64,000 bases of DNA from assembly GCA_035048815.1 (NCBI GenBank), contig JAUCBN010000018.1, forward strand, positions 17,673,501 to 17,737,500. The letters are read 5' to 3'. The notes under the pieces were generated by a model. The model was not told where the DNA came from and made no database searches. It worked only from the letters and a program-made list of their open reading frames with translations. The translations under genes were made by a program, and so were the position numbers. This stretch comes from Abelmoschus esculentus. Taxonomy: Eukaryota; Streptophyta; Magnoliopsida; Malvales; Malvaceae. Positions 1-12,745 of the stretch are shown here, piece by piece. Within the stretch, counting starts at the first letter, position 1; every line of letters begins with the position of its first letter.

Positions 1-1803
1 CAAAGTGGATGCACTTGGAGGATTTTAGAGCAACAATGTTGACATTTACACCAAGCTCTTGAACTTTTTTCTTCCCCATCGATCTAATCTTTTCCTTTTT
101 CTTCTCCTCTTCTCTTCCTTTCATCATGATTTGATGTGTGAGGAGAGAATTCATGAGTTCATCAAGCTTTAAGGTCTTGCGATTTTTGGCTTCGATGATG
201 GCGGTCCTTTTCGAGTCCCATGACTCGGGAAGGGAATAGATAAGCTTACGAACAAGCTTCTCCTCCGGAATGATCTCTCCATATCCTCTAAGTCCATTGG
301 TGATGGTGGAGAATCGATCGAACATCTTTGCTATGTCCTTTTCCGGATTCATCTTGAAGTTTTCATACTCTTGATTGATGAGTCCAATCTTGATCTCCTT
401 TACTTCGTTTGTACCCTCATATGCGACTTCTAGCTTGTCCCAAACTTTCTTGGCACTTTCACAAGAAGATATCTTCTCATAGATGCTCGGATGGAATGCA
501 CAAACAAGAATGTGCAAAGTTTTATGGTTAAGCACCATCTTCTTGCGATCTTCAACGCTCTATTCCGTCTTTGTTCCTTTTGGCACAAACGGTCCATCTT
601 CCACTATATCCCAAAGCTTGTAGTCTCCTGAATTGATGAAATACTTCATCCTTATCTTCTATTAGGAGTAGTTGGACCCATAAAAGAATGATGGCTTGTC
701 AATGGATTGAGCCATGGAATATCGATTGATCGGTAATCCTCCTCGATTGAACCTCGCTCTGATACCAATTGTTAGGCTTGAAGTGGCTCGATGCACAACC
801 GATTAACTTGCCAATTTGATGGAGAAAGAACAATTTAGGTGATTTGTTGCAGAAGCATAAATAACACAATGATTTTAGAGTGGTTCGGTCTTCGAACAAG
901 CATTTACATCCATTACCTTAGCTTCCCACTAAGAATTTCCAAATTCATTGAGAATTTGAACCTTTTAAGGCCAAATGGATAACCTTACAATCCTAGACTC
1001 AAACCCGAATCTAGCATCCAAAGTTCATAACCCGAACTTTGGGAATTCACTCAACAAAGAGAAAATTTAGCAAACTTGTTTAATCCTTCTAATAAGGCTA
1101 ATGTTTGCAATCTAAGCACTCACCCAATTCCTAATTACACTTGAGCATATATGACAATTAAGCTCACAAGTGTTTGTCTATCAAAATAATAAGAATTTAA
1201 GCACTAAGACAAATCTTTGATCATATTGTTGTTTGTAATGAAGCATTGATTTTCTCTTGATGCTTGAGGCTTCCTTTTATCATCCCAAATGAGCTTTTAT
1301 CCATTTATGACCGTTAGGGATATTTTGGGGCCGTTTGAAGCTGATTATAAGGCTTATTTTCTCTTCTGGTGCATGTGGTATCGAAACACGTGAAGACTAT
1401 TTCAAAACAGCTGCTTTGGGAAATAGCCGTTGACCTGCATTTATAAACAGCTATCGATACCAGTATCGATATCGTTCCTAGCTATTGGGGTTTTTATAAA
1501 ATCGTTTTGATCGTTGGGGGTGTTTCGAAATATGGTTCGAAACAGGTGCTCACAGTGGTGAAAAGGTATCGATACTGGTATCAATACCAATGTGGTTTTG
1601 CCCTTAAAATCAAGTCATTGAAGAACAGGTATCGAAACATCTGGGTAAAAATCAGTTCTTTGATTTCTTTAAATCATTCAAAACAAATTTATAAACTCTC
1701 AAAAATAGCTTAAATATATTTTCAAGTAGTTTGGACATAAGAACCATTTTTGAAATCTTTTCAAATTAGTTCAAAACTATTTTTCAATTATTATATCAAA
1801 ACA
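1..1803 (-). mobile_element. Copia element A: 5' LTR, primer site and gag (continues off the left edge)
   Basis: Read on the minus strand, the order is LTR (1803 to 770), a primer-binding site complementary to initiator methionine tRNA (768-757, TTGGTATCAGAG), then a UBN2-type gag from the ATG at 715 to the window edge. The LTR reads TGTTTTGA at one end and CCTAACA at the other, about 1.03 kb. Gag shows the family pattern: MAQSIDKPSFFYGSNYS, then LWDIVEDGPF, then the EKLVRKLIYSLPESWD block. It is broken: two consecutive stops replace the Tyr-Trp after SNYS, and another stop sits where the family has Trp in the TE-SVEDRKK region. The LTR carries several TATCGATA-like motifs near 1440-1640. The element lies inside the 3' LTR of element B. 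Confidence 0.8.
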
Positions 1804-2091
1804 TTAGTTCTACAAAAATGGTAGAAACAAATAGAATTCCTAAGAATTCCCGAATACAACAAATGGGAGAAGAAAGAACCAAATAAGAGATGGTTAGGAT
1901 TTTTGGATGTTTTCAAATGAAAAAAGTTAGGTCTATTTATAGTTGAGCTCCAAGGGTTAAACTTGTAAATAGCCTAAAGTTTAAGGACCCAAAAATAATT
2001 TCCTCATACACCATTTAATATCAAATTAAATGGGTATGTTTAATTCAATTTAATGGCCATGAAACTCATACGTTTCAAGCCATATGTAACA
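1804..2091 (-). repeat. Truncated 3' LTR of copia element B
   Basis: This stretch aligns closely with 8108-8394, for example the shared block starting AATAGAATTCCTAA and the shared end CCATATGTAACA. Its outer half is missing because element A begins at 1803. Confidence 0.85.
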
Positions 2092-4684
2092 AATCTCCAC
2101 CTTGTCTTGAAATTCACCAAGCTTCTCAAATCTTCTTCAACTCCCCAAAATAAAGTTATCTTCTACAGTGCTTCCAAATGCACTCATGAGCGTCATACAC
2201 CCGAAGGTGCTCAAACTCGCAAGATATTAATTAAGTTCAAACAATGATTGAACTTGATTGTTGTTACCACCTTGGTCAACATATCTGCAAGATTTTCTTC
2301 TGTCACAATCTTCTGAAGTAAAATCTTTCATTCTTCAAAGATCTCCCGCACAAAATGATACCTCCCATCGATGTGCTTAGTCCTTGAATGGTAGACTTGA
2401 TTTTTCGCTAAATGAATAGCACTCTGACTATCACAATAAAGACTAATGTGACTTTGAACAACTCCCAAGTCTTCCAACAATCTGTTAAGCCAAATTGCTT
2501 CTTTAACAGCCTATGAAACTGCCATATACTTTGCCTCTGTAGTAGACAGTCATCGTAGACTGTAAAATAGACCTCTAACTCACTGGTGCTTTTGCTAAAG
2601 TAAACAAATATCCAGTAGTTGATCGATGTTTATCCAAATCACTAGCGTAATCGGAATCAGCATATCCAACCACTACCCAACCGAGTTCTTCATTCTACTC
2701 AAACACTAAATCAACATCTACGGTTTGTTGGAGATGTCATAGAATCCATTTCACATCTTGCCAATGTCCTTTTCCAGGATCATGCATGTACCTACTCACA
2801 ACTCCAACTGCTTGTGAAATGTCAGGCCGCGTACACACCATCGCATACATCAAGCTCCCTACCACATTAACATATGGAACTTTTGACATACATTCTCGCT
2901 CTTCATCAGATTTAGGAGATAATTGAGAACAAAGTTTCAAATGAGAAGCGAATGGGATACTTGTTTTTTGCATTATCATTCATACCAAAACATTGTAATA
3001 CTTTTTTTAAATATTGTTTCTGAGTTAAACAAAATTTGTCTCTCTGTCTGTCTCTACTTATCTCCATGTTGAGAACCTTCTTAACCTCACCAAGATCTTT
3101 CATCTCAAACTCTTGATTTAACTGAGCCTTCAATCTGTCAATCTCTTGTTGACTCTTTGAAGCGATCAACATATCATCAACATACAAGAGAAGATAAATG
3201 AAAGACCCAACTTGTAGCTTTTATAAATACACACAATGGTCGTATTTGCTTCTTGTGTACTTTTGCCTCATTATAAAACTGTCGAATCACTTGTAACACT
3301 ACCTCGAAAATTCTTTAATCCACAAAGCGATTTGTTCAACTTGCAAACTCATTTCTCACCATCAACATTCTTGTATCCTTCTGGATGAATCATATAGATC
3401 CCTTCTTCTAAATCACCGTGCAAGAAAGCCGTCTTTATATCGAGTTGAGCTAGCCCTAAATTCAACTGTGCTACCAAGGCCAACACTATTCTAATGGAGA
3501 AATGCTTCACAACAGGGAAAATTACTTCATTGTAGTCGATTCCCTTCTTCTGAGCGTACCCTTTAGCTATCAATCTTACCTTGTAGCGAATATCTTTCTT
3601 GCTGGGAGATCCATCTTTCTTTGCAAATACCCACTTGCATTCAATTGCCCTTTTACCTTTCGGTAAATACGTCAAATCATATGTGTTGTTCTTCTGGAGA
3701 GATTGCATTTCTTCATCCATAGAAAATTTTCACTTATCACTTTCTAAGTTTTGTATTACTTCTTGATAAGTGATAGGGATATCACCATCAACAAGTGGAA
3801 AGACATAGGCCACCATATCTGTAAATTGAGCAGGTCTATGAATTTCTCTCCTTGGCCTTCTAACTGCAAGTGGTTCTGATGTCTCCAATGGTTTTTGGGT
3901 TTGAACATCTTTATCTTTTGATTCTTCTATTGGAGTCAGAGAATTGGTAACATTAATTACTAGGCTAATCACCGTCCGTTGAAGCTCCACCTATTTTGGA
4001 ATACACTACACCTGCTGTAGAGTACTACCCGTCTAAACATCTTTATTTGTTACCTTTTTCAATATGACAGATTCATCAAAGGTAACATCTCTGCTACAAA
4101 TTATCTTCTTTGTCTCTAAGCACAAAAGACGAAATCCCTTCACTCCATGGGTGATTCCCCAAAAGAGAGTCTTCTTTGCTCTAGGATCAAGCTTTGACTC
4201 TTTCACATGATAGTATATAGTGGATCTAAATACATGTAAGGAATCATAATCTATAGCGGATTTTTCAGAAAATACCTTCAATGGTGTTTTTCCTTCAATC
4301 ACTGATGACGATAGACGATTGATGAGATGGCTAGTATATGTCACATCCTCAGCCCAAAATGGTTTGTCCATCCCAACATTGGACAACATCAAACTTTCTC
4401 AAGTAACGTTCAATTCATACGCTCTGTCACCCCATTATGTTGTAGTGTATGTCTAACAGTGAAGTTTCGAACAATACCATACTTTTGGCAAACGTTAAAG
4501 AGCAGATCACTTCTATATTCCCCTCCATTGTACATTCTAAGCCGTTTAATTTTCTTGCCAGTTTGGTTCTCAATCATATTTTTCCACTTTAGGAAAACTT
4601 TGAGCACTTTATCTTTAGACTTCATTGTATACACCCAAACTCTTCTAGAAAAGTCATTAATAAAAGTTACAAAATAATATTTTC

Positions 4685-6156
4685 TGTAATACCCTAAAAT
4701 TATTCTTAATTTTAAAACCCTAATTTTGAAATCCCTAATTAAAAATTATAATTTTTAAATTCCTAATTTCTAAAACTCTAATTTTTTTGTGGTTTTAAAT
4801 TGAATTTCTAAATTTAAGGGAATTTTTTTCATAAGATTATAAAGTTTTAAAAGTTTTAAATGTGAATTTAAAGATTAAAAGTTAAATTGATGTTTTAAAA
4901 TTTGATAACTTTTGGATAACTAATTTACTTTTAAAATGAATTTTATTTTTATTGAGATTATTTATTATTTTTTATTAAGAATTTTTCTGCATTTAATCTT
5001 TTTATTAAAAATATTATTTTATTTTAATTATTATTTTATCAACTCTTTGTTTAATATTATATATTATTTAAAGTCTCAGATAAAGAAAAGAAATCCCTTT
5101 GAAATTATACAACCTTATTTTTTTTATATTTATTATATTTATAATGTGATCTAATAGAATTTTAATTCTAATTAGAATCAGTTATTTTTCTCTATATATA
5201 TACATATTATGGTCTAAAAGAAAACCCTATATTATTTTTTTTTCATCAAGATTCTTTGAAGCCTATGTTTTCATTCTTTATTTCTGTTCGAGTTCAAAAC
5301 CAAGTTATTCGGTAATTTGAGTCGCTTTGGATAAGGTGTGTTTTCTTATTGGTGCTACATTTGTTTTGTTTTATATATTTTTTGTTGTGTTTTGTGATTA
5401 TCTGTTTATTGTGATATTGAACATACTATGTGTTACTATGATCTTGAGTTATCCCGTGAGACTGTGATCAAATTATTTGAACTGTGTGCTTCGTATTCTA
5501 TACGAATATCTTTGATGAGTCTTTGAGAACCGTGACATTGATTGCATAGCATGTTCATGGGTTGGATTGTACGGAAAAAGATGGTTTTACCACACAGCGT
5601 TTCGGTGAAATAAGAGGTGAGGAGTTCTGGGGAACTACTTCCGCAGCGATCGATTGGTTTAGCCACCACTATATTCGGCGTTCAGAGTATGAGATTGCAT
5701 TCTCTGTGATATTGCATACATCATTCTCTGTGTTTATTTATTGCAGAAAGATATATATTTTATCTATGATTATGAATTGAGTGATATTGTGATGTTTGAC
5801 TGTACTTTAGAGACACACTGAGCTTTATAGCTCGTTTTTTTTTCTTCAGATATCTGACCCTAGAAGTTGGTACTCGAAGATCTCTCTCAGATACGGTTTA
5901 TTATTATTTTTGGTACGATTATTTACAGACATTTTTATTTTGGGATTATTAAGGATTGAGATGTATTTAAATCTCATGCATAAAATTAGGTATTCAATCT
6001 TGTTAATTTTAAATAAGAATATTTACTTTTAACCATGTTTTTATCTTTTGTTTTACAAATTTGGTTTTAAATCACTTTTTACGATTACTTGACATGAAAG
6101 TTTTAAAAGCAACAGTTTTAACTTACCGTCATCTTTAAGTCAAAATTAAGGGGTTA
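4685..6156. mobile_element. Solo LTR (gypsy-like) inserted in the integrase of copia element B
   Basis: The insert starts TGTAATACCC and ends AAGGGGTTA. It is flanked by TATTTTC on both sides (4678-4684 and 6157-6163), so the target duplication is 5 to 7 bp depending on where the end is placed. The host copia integrase reading frame resumes exactly across the duplication, between the zinc-binding part on the right and the catalytic core on the left. It has no protein-coding capacity and no internal PBS or PPT, and is very AT-rich. The ends and a CTGAGCTTTATAGCTC block near 5819 resemble gypsy chromovirus LTRs. Confidence 0.82.
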
Positions 6157-7876
6157 TATTTTCCTCCCAACGATGTTGTTTTGGAAGGACTCCACACATC
6201 TAGGTGAACATAATCCAAAATACCTTTCGTATTATGGATAACGGTGCCGAATTTCACTCTCTTCTGCTTTCCCAGAAGACAATGCTCACAAAAGTTTTAA
6301 CTTGCAAGACTTTACAACTTTTAAAAATCCTTGTTTTTCCAGAATTTGTAAGGATTTCTCACCAGCGTGTCCCAACCGCATATGCCATAACATGGTTGAA
6401 TCCAATTTGTCTCCCTCGAAAGCTATTACTCCTGCTCCAGTAACTGTACTACCTTGATAGTAATACAAGTTATTTTTTCTGATGCCCTTTATTATCACCA
6501 ACGCACTAGATGTAACTTTTAAAATTCTCTCTTATAGTAATAACTAAGCCTTTAGATTTTAAGGCTCCCAACGAGATGATATTCTTCTTTAAACTAGGCA
6601 CATATCGAATATCATTCAAAACTCTAGTTGATCCTTATTGATTCTTCAATCGAATTGAACTTATCCCAACAGTTTTACAGGCGTTATCATTGCCCATATA
6701 AACAACTCCTTCATTAGTTCTGCTAAATCAAAGAACCACTCCTTGTTAGGGACATATGATAGGTGCAACCTGAATCTAATATCCACTCGTTTGAATGAAA
6801 AGTTGATGGTGAAGCGACTAATGATATTTCAGAGTCACTAGTATCATGCTCTGCAACACATGCATATGGAGCAATTTTCCCTTTCCTCTTTATCTTCAGA
6901 CAATCTTTCTTCCAATGGCCTTTTTCATGATAGAAGGCGCATTCATCTTTATTAAGTCTGAACTTTGACTTTGATCTCAATCTCCATTTTGATCTTTGGC
7001 TTTTTGAGCGACCTCTTTTCACCATGGCCTCCGCTGTATTATTCTTGTTCTCTATCTTGGTTTTCTTTTTGAGCTCGTAATTATACAAAACAACAGTTAT
7101 ATCTTTAAAGGATACTTCTTCTTTTCCATGAAGTAAAATTGTTTCAAGGTGCTCAAATTCACCTGGAAGTGATGACAACAATATTAAAGCCAAATCCTCA
7201 TCTTTGAAAGTTTCATCCATGCCCAATAAGTCTGACACTAACTCATTAAAGGCAGTGATGTGTTCATTCATACTGGTGTCTGGTTGATAATCAAATCTAA
7301 ACAAACTTTTCTTCATGTAGAGACGATTCTAAGAGCTTTTCTTTAGTAACTTTTTCTTCAATGCTTTCCACAGCTTGCATGTAGAAGTCTCATTCTTATA
7401 GACATACTTTTTCTCCGTGGAAAGACAAGATCGAATCATACCACACGCAATGTGGTTGATTGTTTTCCAATCATTCTCCATCATATTTACGGATTTTTCT
7501 TCTTCAATGGCAACATCCAAACCTTGTTGGAATAAAGCATCTAGCACCTCACCTTACCACATACCGAAATGACCAGATCCATCAAATAGCTCCACCAAGA
7601 AGCTTGTATTTGAAATCATTCTCCTTACTGGTACAATAAAAGAGCTTGATACCCCAGCTGACCTATCTTTTTCCATAACAAACAATATTCAATAACAAGA
7701 ACTGGATACTGAGAACACTATACCAGGTAAGTTCCCAGGAAAGAGAGGTGAATCACACGGATCACTTAAATACCAAGTCTTTTCTAGATAAAACTTTCCT
7801 AGACATGCACTGTTACAATATCACAATTCTTTGCAACAACCGAGATAACTTTCACTGAAGCTCTGATACCAATTAT

Positions 7877-8394
7877 TGGGGAAACCGGGTTATTTCTCAC
7901 ACGAACGTAGCTTCAAATTTGAGTTAAAATGTCAATATTGAAACCACCAAAATTTGCACAGCAAACAAACCCGACAAACTATTGAATATTATTGTCCAAG
8001 AAAAAATCCAATAAACAACCAAAATAAATAATGGAGAGAACACATAGAATTTACGAGATTCGACAAATGTCTACTCCTCGGGCATCACCACCGGATGATA
8101 ACTTCACTATTACCAAAATGGTACAAATAAATAGAATTCCTAAAAATTCCCGAATACAACAAATGGGAGAAGAAAGAACCAAATGGGAGAGATGGTTAGG
8201 ATTTTTGGGATGTTTTCAAATGAAAAAAGTTAGGCCTATTTATAGTTGAGTTTCAAGGGTTAAACTTATAAATAACCTAAAGTTTAAGGACCCAAAAATA
8301 ATTTCCCTATACATCATTTAATATCAAATTAAATGGGTATGTTTAATTCAATTTAATGGCCATAAAACTCCTACGTTTCAAGCCATATGTAACA
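7877..8394 (-). repeat. 5' LTR of copia element B
   Basis: The LTR lies directly against the primer site at 7861-7872. On the minus strand it starts TGTTACATATGG and ends CCCCA. A near copy of its outer half is at 1804-2091. Confidence 0.85.
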
Positions 8395-9446
8395 TTGATA
8401 AATCAAATTAAAAAAATATTATTCAAAGACGAAAAAAACAATATGTCTTTGAATAATGTTTATTATTTTGTTAAAATATTATTTAAAGATGAATTGAAAG
8501 TAATTTAACTTTTAATTTGAATTCACTATATTGTTAAAAATAATATGAGTGATTCAATATTTTAAAAAATAATTCTCTAATAATATTAACGTAAAAACTC
8601 CAAATACGTTCAAAATGTAATTAAATAGAAATATGGATACTTTCCACGTCTGTTTAAAAACCTAAAAATCCTGGGTTTAGATCTTGGTACTTTCACCCCG
8701 CATTTTACAAGAAAGGTTGCGGTGGCTGCTTCGTTTCGGCAGCCAAGCAGAGACCATAGGCCCCAAGATGTTATGGCGCAGCCACTGTTAACAAGACGTT
8801 CGTAGAAACTACAGAAGGGGTTTCAATGACGTCATTGAGACGGCGACACCTAGATGCCGTAGAAATTATCGCCGGATCGAAAAGACGCGACGCGGGTGTC
8901 TGATTGGTCCCCTTTCGAAACTCAAATTTCGATGTCTGACCCGAACAGAGCGGGAGAGATTTTTGACAATGAAATGACAGTAGAAGGGGTTATAGCACCC
9001 ATTGACCCACCCCACCCGATTTGTCATTTCGATAGGTAATAACTTAAGCGATTCCTACATTCATATAATGTCACATCATCTACAGAACTCCAACTCGTAG
9101 GAGAGGGGAAGAGTGATTCTTAGTGGCTATGATATATAGACCCCACCCCTTCATTTGGGTACTTTATTCAGGTCTCTTCCCGCTTCTGCTATTTTAGGTA
9201 TGGTTCTTTAAAGCTACACTTTAACACTTCCACAACTTGCTTTTCTCTTTCTCCTTGGCTTTTGCAACTGATTCAGTGACGCTTGGGCAGACAATTTTGT
9301 ACGGACTCTCCTTCCTCTTCCTCTTCTTTCATGCTTTAAAATAGAAGAAAAAAAAAGACTCAATCTTTTACTGATATCTTATCTTGTTTATTATGGTGTA
9401 ATGTTAGTACAGCTCACAAGAGTTTCTGTTCAACTTTGGCCGGAGA
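8395..9446 (+). promoter_or_regulatory. Upstream region and likely 5' UTR of the GRAS gene
   Basis: The first 250 bases are AT-rich. The rest is more mixed, with a possible TATA-like TGATATATAG at about 9128 and a pyrimidine patch CTTCCTCTTCCTCTTCTTTC at 9311-9330, typical of plant core promoters. Three upstream ATGs follow: ATG CTT TAA at 9331, ATG GTG TAA at 9393, and an ATG at 9401 that overlaps that stop as TAATG and reads in another frame past the main start to 9592. The transcription start is not known from sequence, so UTR status is inferred. Confidence 0.45.
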
Positions 9447-11276
9447 ATGGCATATATGTGTGCGGATACTGGAAATCTAATGTCAATCGCTCAGCAAGTT
9501 ATAAAGCAACAGCAAGAGAAACAACCAGACCAACACCAACACCATCAGCAGCAGCAGCAGCAGCAACAGCTTCTTGGTCTCAGCCCTGTTAGTTTAAATT
9601 CATGGAATCACCACGGTGTTTCCAACTCACCCAGCCTCGGGTATGGGCTCTCGGTCCCTGGTTTTGCTGAATTGTTTCAGGGAGATACTGGAGAAGTGTT
9701 CCAGTTTCCTAACATGGGTCATATTAATACGAGTGGGTTTCGTTTCCCGGATTATGGTGGTGGTCCGGGTGGTGAGTTTGAAACCGACGAGTGGATGGAT
9801 TGCTTAATGAACAGTGGGGATTCAACGGATAGTTCGAATCTGCCGTCTGGTTGTGAAGCTTGGTCAAACAATGATGATTTTGATCTTTACGGTGCCGATC
9901 CATTTAGTGCTTGCCCGAGTCGTTTCAGCGTGCCGTGTGATCTGAACCGAGTGATTTTCCCAGCAGCGGCGGAGAAAAATCTTAGCACTACGATTCAACC
10001 TCAGACTCAGCTACCTACATGGTTGCCGTCGCCGTCTCCTTCACCTCCACCGCCTCAAGTAACCGTTAAACAAACCAAAGCAAGCAGTCCACCAAGCCAG
10101 ACTCCACTCGGAAACAACCCCACCAGGATCTCAGTTGATTCCCCGGAGATCGAGTCGGCTCATCCGCTCGTAAAAGCTTTACTCGACTGCGCTAAACTCG
10201 CTGTATCGGAACCTGAACGCGCGATTAAATCACTGGAGGGACTACGGGAATCGGTGTCGGAATATGGAGATCCGATTGAAAGAGTCGGCTTTTACTTCAC
10301 CGAAGCTCTGTATAGCAGAGTCGCTGTCTCAGCAGAGAAGAAACTGAATCTTCCGGCAACGATGCCGGAGGACTTCACTATCTCTTACAAAGTATTGAAC
10401 GACGCGTGCCCTTACTCGAAATTCGCCCATTTAACCGCAAATCAAGCCATTCTCGAAGCAACGGAGCGGGCAAGCAAGATTCACATACTGGACTTCGGAA
10501 TTGTTCAAGGAGTTCAATGGGCTGCTCTTTTACAAGCTTTAGCGACCAGGTCAACCGGAAAACCAACCCGGATTCGTATTTCGGGTATACCTGCCCCGAT
10601 TCTGGGGTCATCTCCGGCACCCTCTCTTTATGCTACCGGTAATCGCCTGCGTGACTTTGCGAAGCTCCTGGATTTGAATTTTGAATTCGAACCGATTCTA
10701 ACTCCGATTAAGGAACTTAACGAGTCTTGTTTCCGGGTTGACGACGATGAGATATTGGCTGTAAATTTCATGCTTCAATTGTATAATCTGTTGGATGCAA
10801 CTCCGGCCACCGTTGAAGCAGCTCTCCGTTTGGCTAAATCTTTGAACCCCAAAATCGTAACACTGGGTGAGTACGAAGCGAGTTTAAACGGAGTTAATTT
10901 CGTGAACCTGTTTACAAATGCATTGCGATATTATTCAGCCGTGTTCGAATCATTGGAACCGAACTTACCCCGTGAGTCACCAGAGAGAGTACAAGTTGAG
11001 AGACTGTTACTCGGTCGGAAAATCGCCGAGCTCATCCGACCGGACGAAGCTGACAACCGCCGGGAACGGATGGAAGATACAGAGCAATGGAAAATTTTAA
11101 TGGAAAGTTCATGTTTCGAAACGGTAACTCTTAGCCACTACGCCATCAGCCAAGCCAAGATTCTATTGTGGAATTACAATTACAGTTCTTCGTATTCAAT
11201 AATCGAGTCCCCCCCGGGATTTCTGTCTTTAGCTTGGAAAGATGTGCCTCTGCTCACAGTTTCGTCATGGCGTTGA
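9447..11276 (+). CDS. SCL4: GRAS transcription regulator, Scarecrow-like 4/7 type
   Basis: Intronless 609-codon gene for a plant-specific GRAS-family nuclear regulator; the SCL4/SCL7 branch has been linked to abiotic stress tolerance. The start MAYMCADTGNLMSIAQQV matches what I remember of the family N-terminus, which supports this ATG over the upstream one. Residues 22-41 are Gln/His-rich, followed by a low-complexity acidic and Pro/Ser-rich N-terminal half. The GRAS domain starts near residue 239: LHRI (HPLVKALLDCAKLAV), a VHIID variant IHILDFGIVQGVQW near 345, the second leucine-rich stretch, PFYRE near 485 (FVNLFTNALRYYSAVFESL), and a SAW region ending LLTVSSWR. Length and domain order are normal and no break is seen. 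Upstream ORFs may limit translation. SCL4 versus SCL7 is not settled. Confidence 0.93.
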   Translation: MAYMCADTGNLMSIAQQVIKQQQEKQPDQHQHHQQQQQQQQLLGLSPVSLNSWNHHGVSNSPSLGYGLSVPGFAELFQGDTGEVFQFPNMGHINTSGFRFPDYGGGPGGEFETDEWMDCLMNSGDSTDSSNLPSGCEAWSNNDDFDLYGADPFSACPSRFSVPCDLNRVIFPAAAEKNLSTTIQPQTQLPTWLPSPSPSPPPPQVTVKQTKASSPPSQTPLGNNPTRISVDSPEIESAHPLVKALLDCAKLAVSEPERAIKSLEGLRESVSEYGDPIERVGFYFTEALYSRVAVSAEKKLNLPATMPEDFTISYKVLNDACPYSKFAHLTANQAILEATERASKIHILDFGIVQGVQWAALLQALATRSTGKPTRIRISGIPAPILGSSPAPSLYATGNRLRDFAKLLDLNFEFEPILTPIKELNESCFRVDDDEILAVNFMLQLYNLLDATPATVEAALRLAKSLNPKIVTLGEYEASLNGVNFVNLFTNALRYYSAVFESLEPNLPRESPERVQVERLLLGRKIAELIRPDEADNRRERMEDTEQWKILMESSCFETVTLSHYAISQAKILLWNYNYSSSYSIIESPPGFLSLAWKDVPLLTVSSWR

Positions 11277-12745
11277 CGATGATTTCTGGGAATTCCTGAA
11301 ACTTTCCACCTGCTAATTTTTTTCTACTGTGGAATGGAAAATGAGCTCAGTCTCTGTTGAAAGTTCAAGTGCAAATTCCCAGAATCTGATCAGCTTAATT
11401 GGGTTATTTCCATGGTTTTATCGTATTATTTTGATTTCCATATATGTTCAACATTTAACCCTATATTTGATCATTCAAGGTACTCTATATTCCTGTAATG
11501 AACATGTATTTTGAGTCTACGTCCAAGATGGTGACACCTGCAGCCTGCAATCTGCAGGTAAAGTAATTGTAAATGATGAAGAAAACTGGTTAAAAATTTG
11601 GATCAAGCTTTCGACCTTTTAGACTGCTCTTATCTTACAAGTTTTCCTTTGCTGTCTTATTTGGAAGGAAAAGGACTTTGAAATTGCAGGTTGCCATCAC
11701 CGTCTTAGCTGTCTTTTTCTTTCTTTCTCAGTGTAGGGGGCTTTATATCTGTCGGTTACAGATTTCCTTGGCTGTCATTTTCATGCCACTCTCTTTTCAT
11801 CTTTATAAATCGAGTTAAACTTGTCTCGAGCGTTCACTACCCATATGAACTAGGGCTGTATTTAGTTTGGTTTCGGTTTCAGTTTAATTCGGTAAGTTAT
11901 TTTAATAATCGTCGGTTTTTAATTCGGTTAATCTTAGTTTATTATTTTTTATATTAACGTTAATTTTTAAAAATTTGTATTTTATCTTAACAAAATAACT
12001 TTATATATTTATTAAAAACTTATTTTTAAGTAAAAAAATAAAAATACATTTATAGTATTTTAAGTATAAAATATATATTTTATCTTATAAAAATAATTAA
12101 AAATTAATTAAAATATCAAATTTGGTTAACTGCGGTTAACCACGTTTTGTAAATTTATGAACCATAATACTTCTTTTCGGTTTTACGATTTACCATGCTC
12201 AGTCCTAATATAAACCAACCGATTGCAAAGTATTAGGTATTATATTATTGATAATTAGTTTGATCGGCTTATAAGTTGTTTAGATTCAATTTAATTCAAG
12301 ATTGGGTTTAACTCAAGATTTTAACAATCCGATTTGAATTAATCTAAACTCGGTTTGAAAAGCTCGTAAACATGTTTAAAATAATTATATATATTAGTAA
12401 TTTTTTAATAAAAAAATAATAAAATAAAGAAAGAAAATCTATTAAATTAAAATAAATTAGACTTTATTTGTTTGTATCGTAAGATTTTTTTTGAAGTCCA
12501 GAACCAAATTCTGCATTTCCAGACACAAATTATAAATGAAGTAATTTCTCTTTTTGAACAAAATAAAATATCAGGAACGGGTTGGGTTTCTATGTGCAAA
12601 GAATTGGGCTTTTCCGACATGTCCATCATATGGGTTCAATTGTGCTAAATCAAAGGTAACATTTTTGGGTTACGTTTTATTAGTTTCCGGTATTCCTCTA
12701 CGCATTTACGTGTGCAGGAATATATAAATATGTATATTATATAAA
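11277..12745. other. GRAS gene 3' flank, then AT-rich DNA
   Basis: The first 250 or so bases are probably 3' UTR (TGTAATGAACATG near 11500). About 11850-12200 is a TTCGGTTTCGGTTTCAG-type AT-rich block common in plant non-autonomous transposons, without clear ends. Nothing coding is seen after it. Confidence 0.35.

Larger units (their letters stand above)
1804..8394 (-). mobile_element. Copia element B, near full length but broken and twice interrupted
   Basis: The 5' LTR is 8394-7877 (518 bp), followed by an initiator-Met primer site at 7872-7861. The 3' LTR remnant is 2091-1804, cut short by element A, and is preceded by a purine tract. Coding blocks run right to left. Gag is 7547-6740, with a zinc knuckle CAFYHEKGHWKKDC whose second Cys is Tyr. 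Protease has WILDSGCTYHM near 6750. GAG-pre-integrase (LWHMRLGHAGEKSL) is at 6501-6286. Integrase is about 6290-6160 and 4684-4033. RT is 3720-2912, with LDIKTAFLHGDLEE and YVDDM. RNase H is about 2740-2260 (GYADSDYASDLDKHRSTTGY). Integrase shows RMYNGGEY where the family has an Asp before NGGEY. Stops and frameshifts occur throughout, so it is inactive. Confidence 0.88.

Noticed and set aside
1507..1713. 68-codon ORF in the copia LTR
   Set aside because: It lies entirely in the LTR and its content is driven by the TATCGATA motif repeats.
4936..5154. 72-codon ORF rich in Ile, Phe and Tyr
   Set aside because: A product of AT-rich solo-LTR sequence, without domain features.
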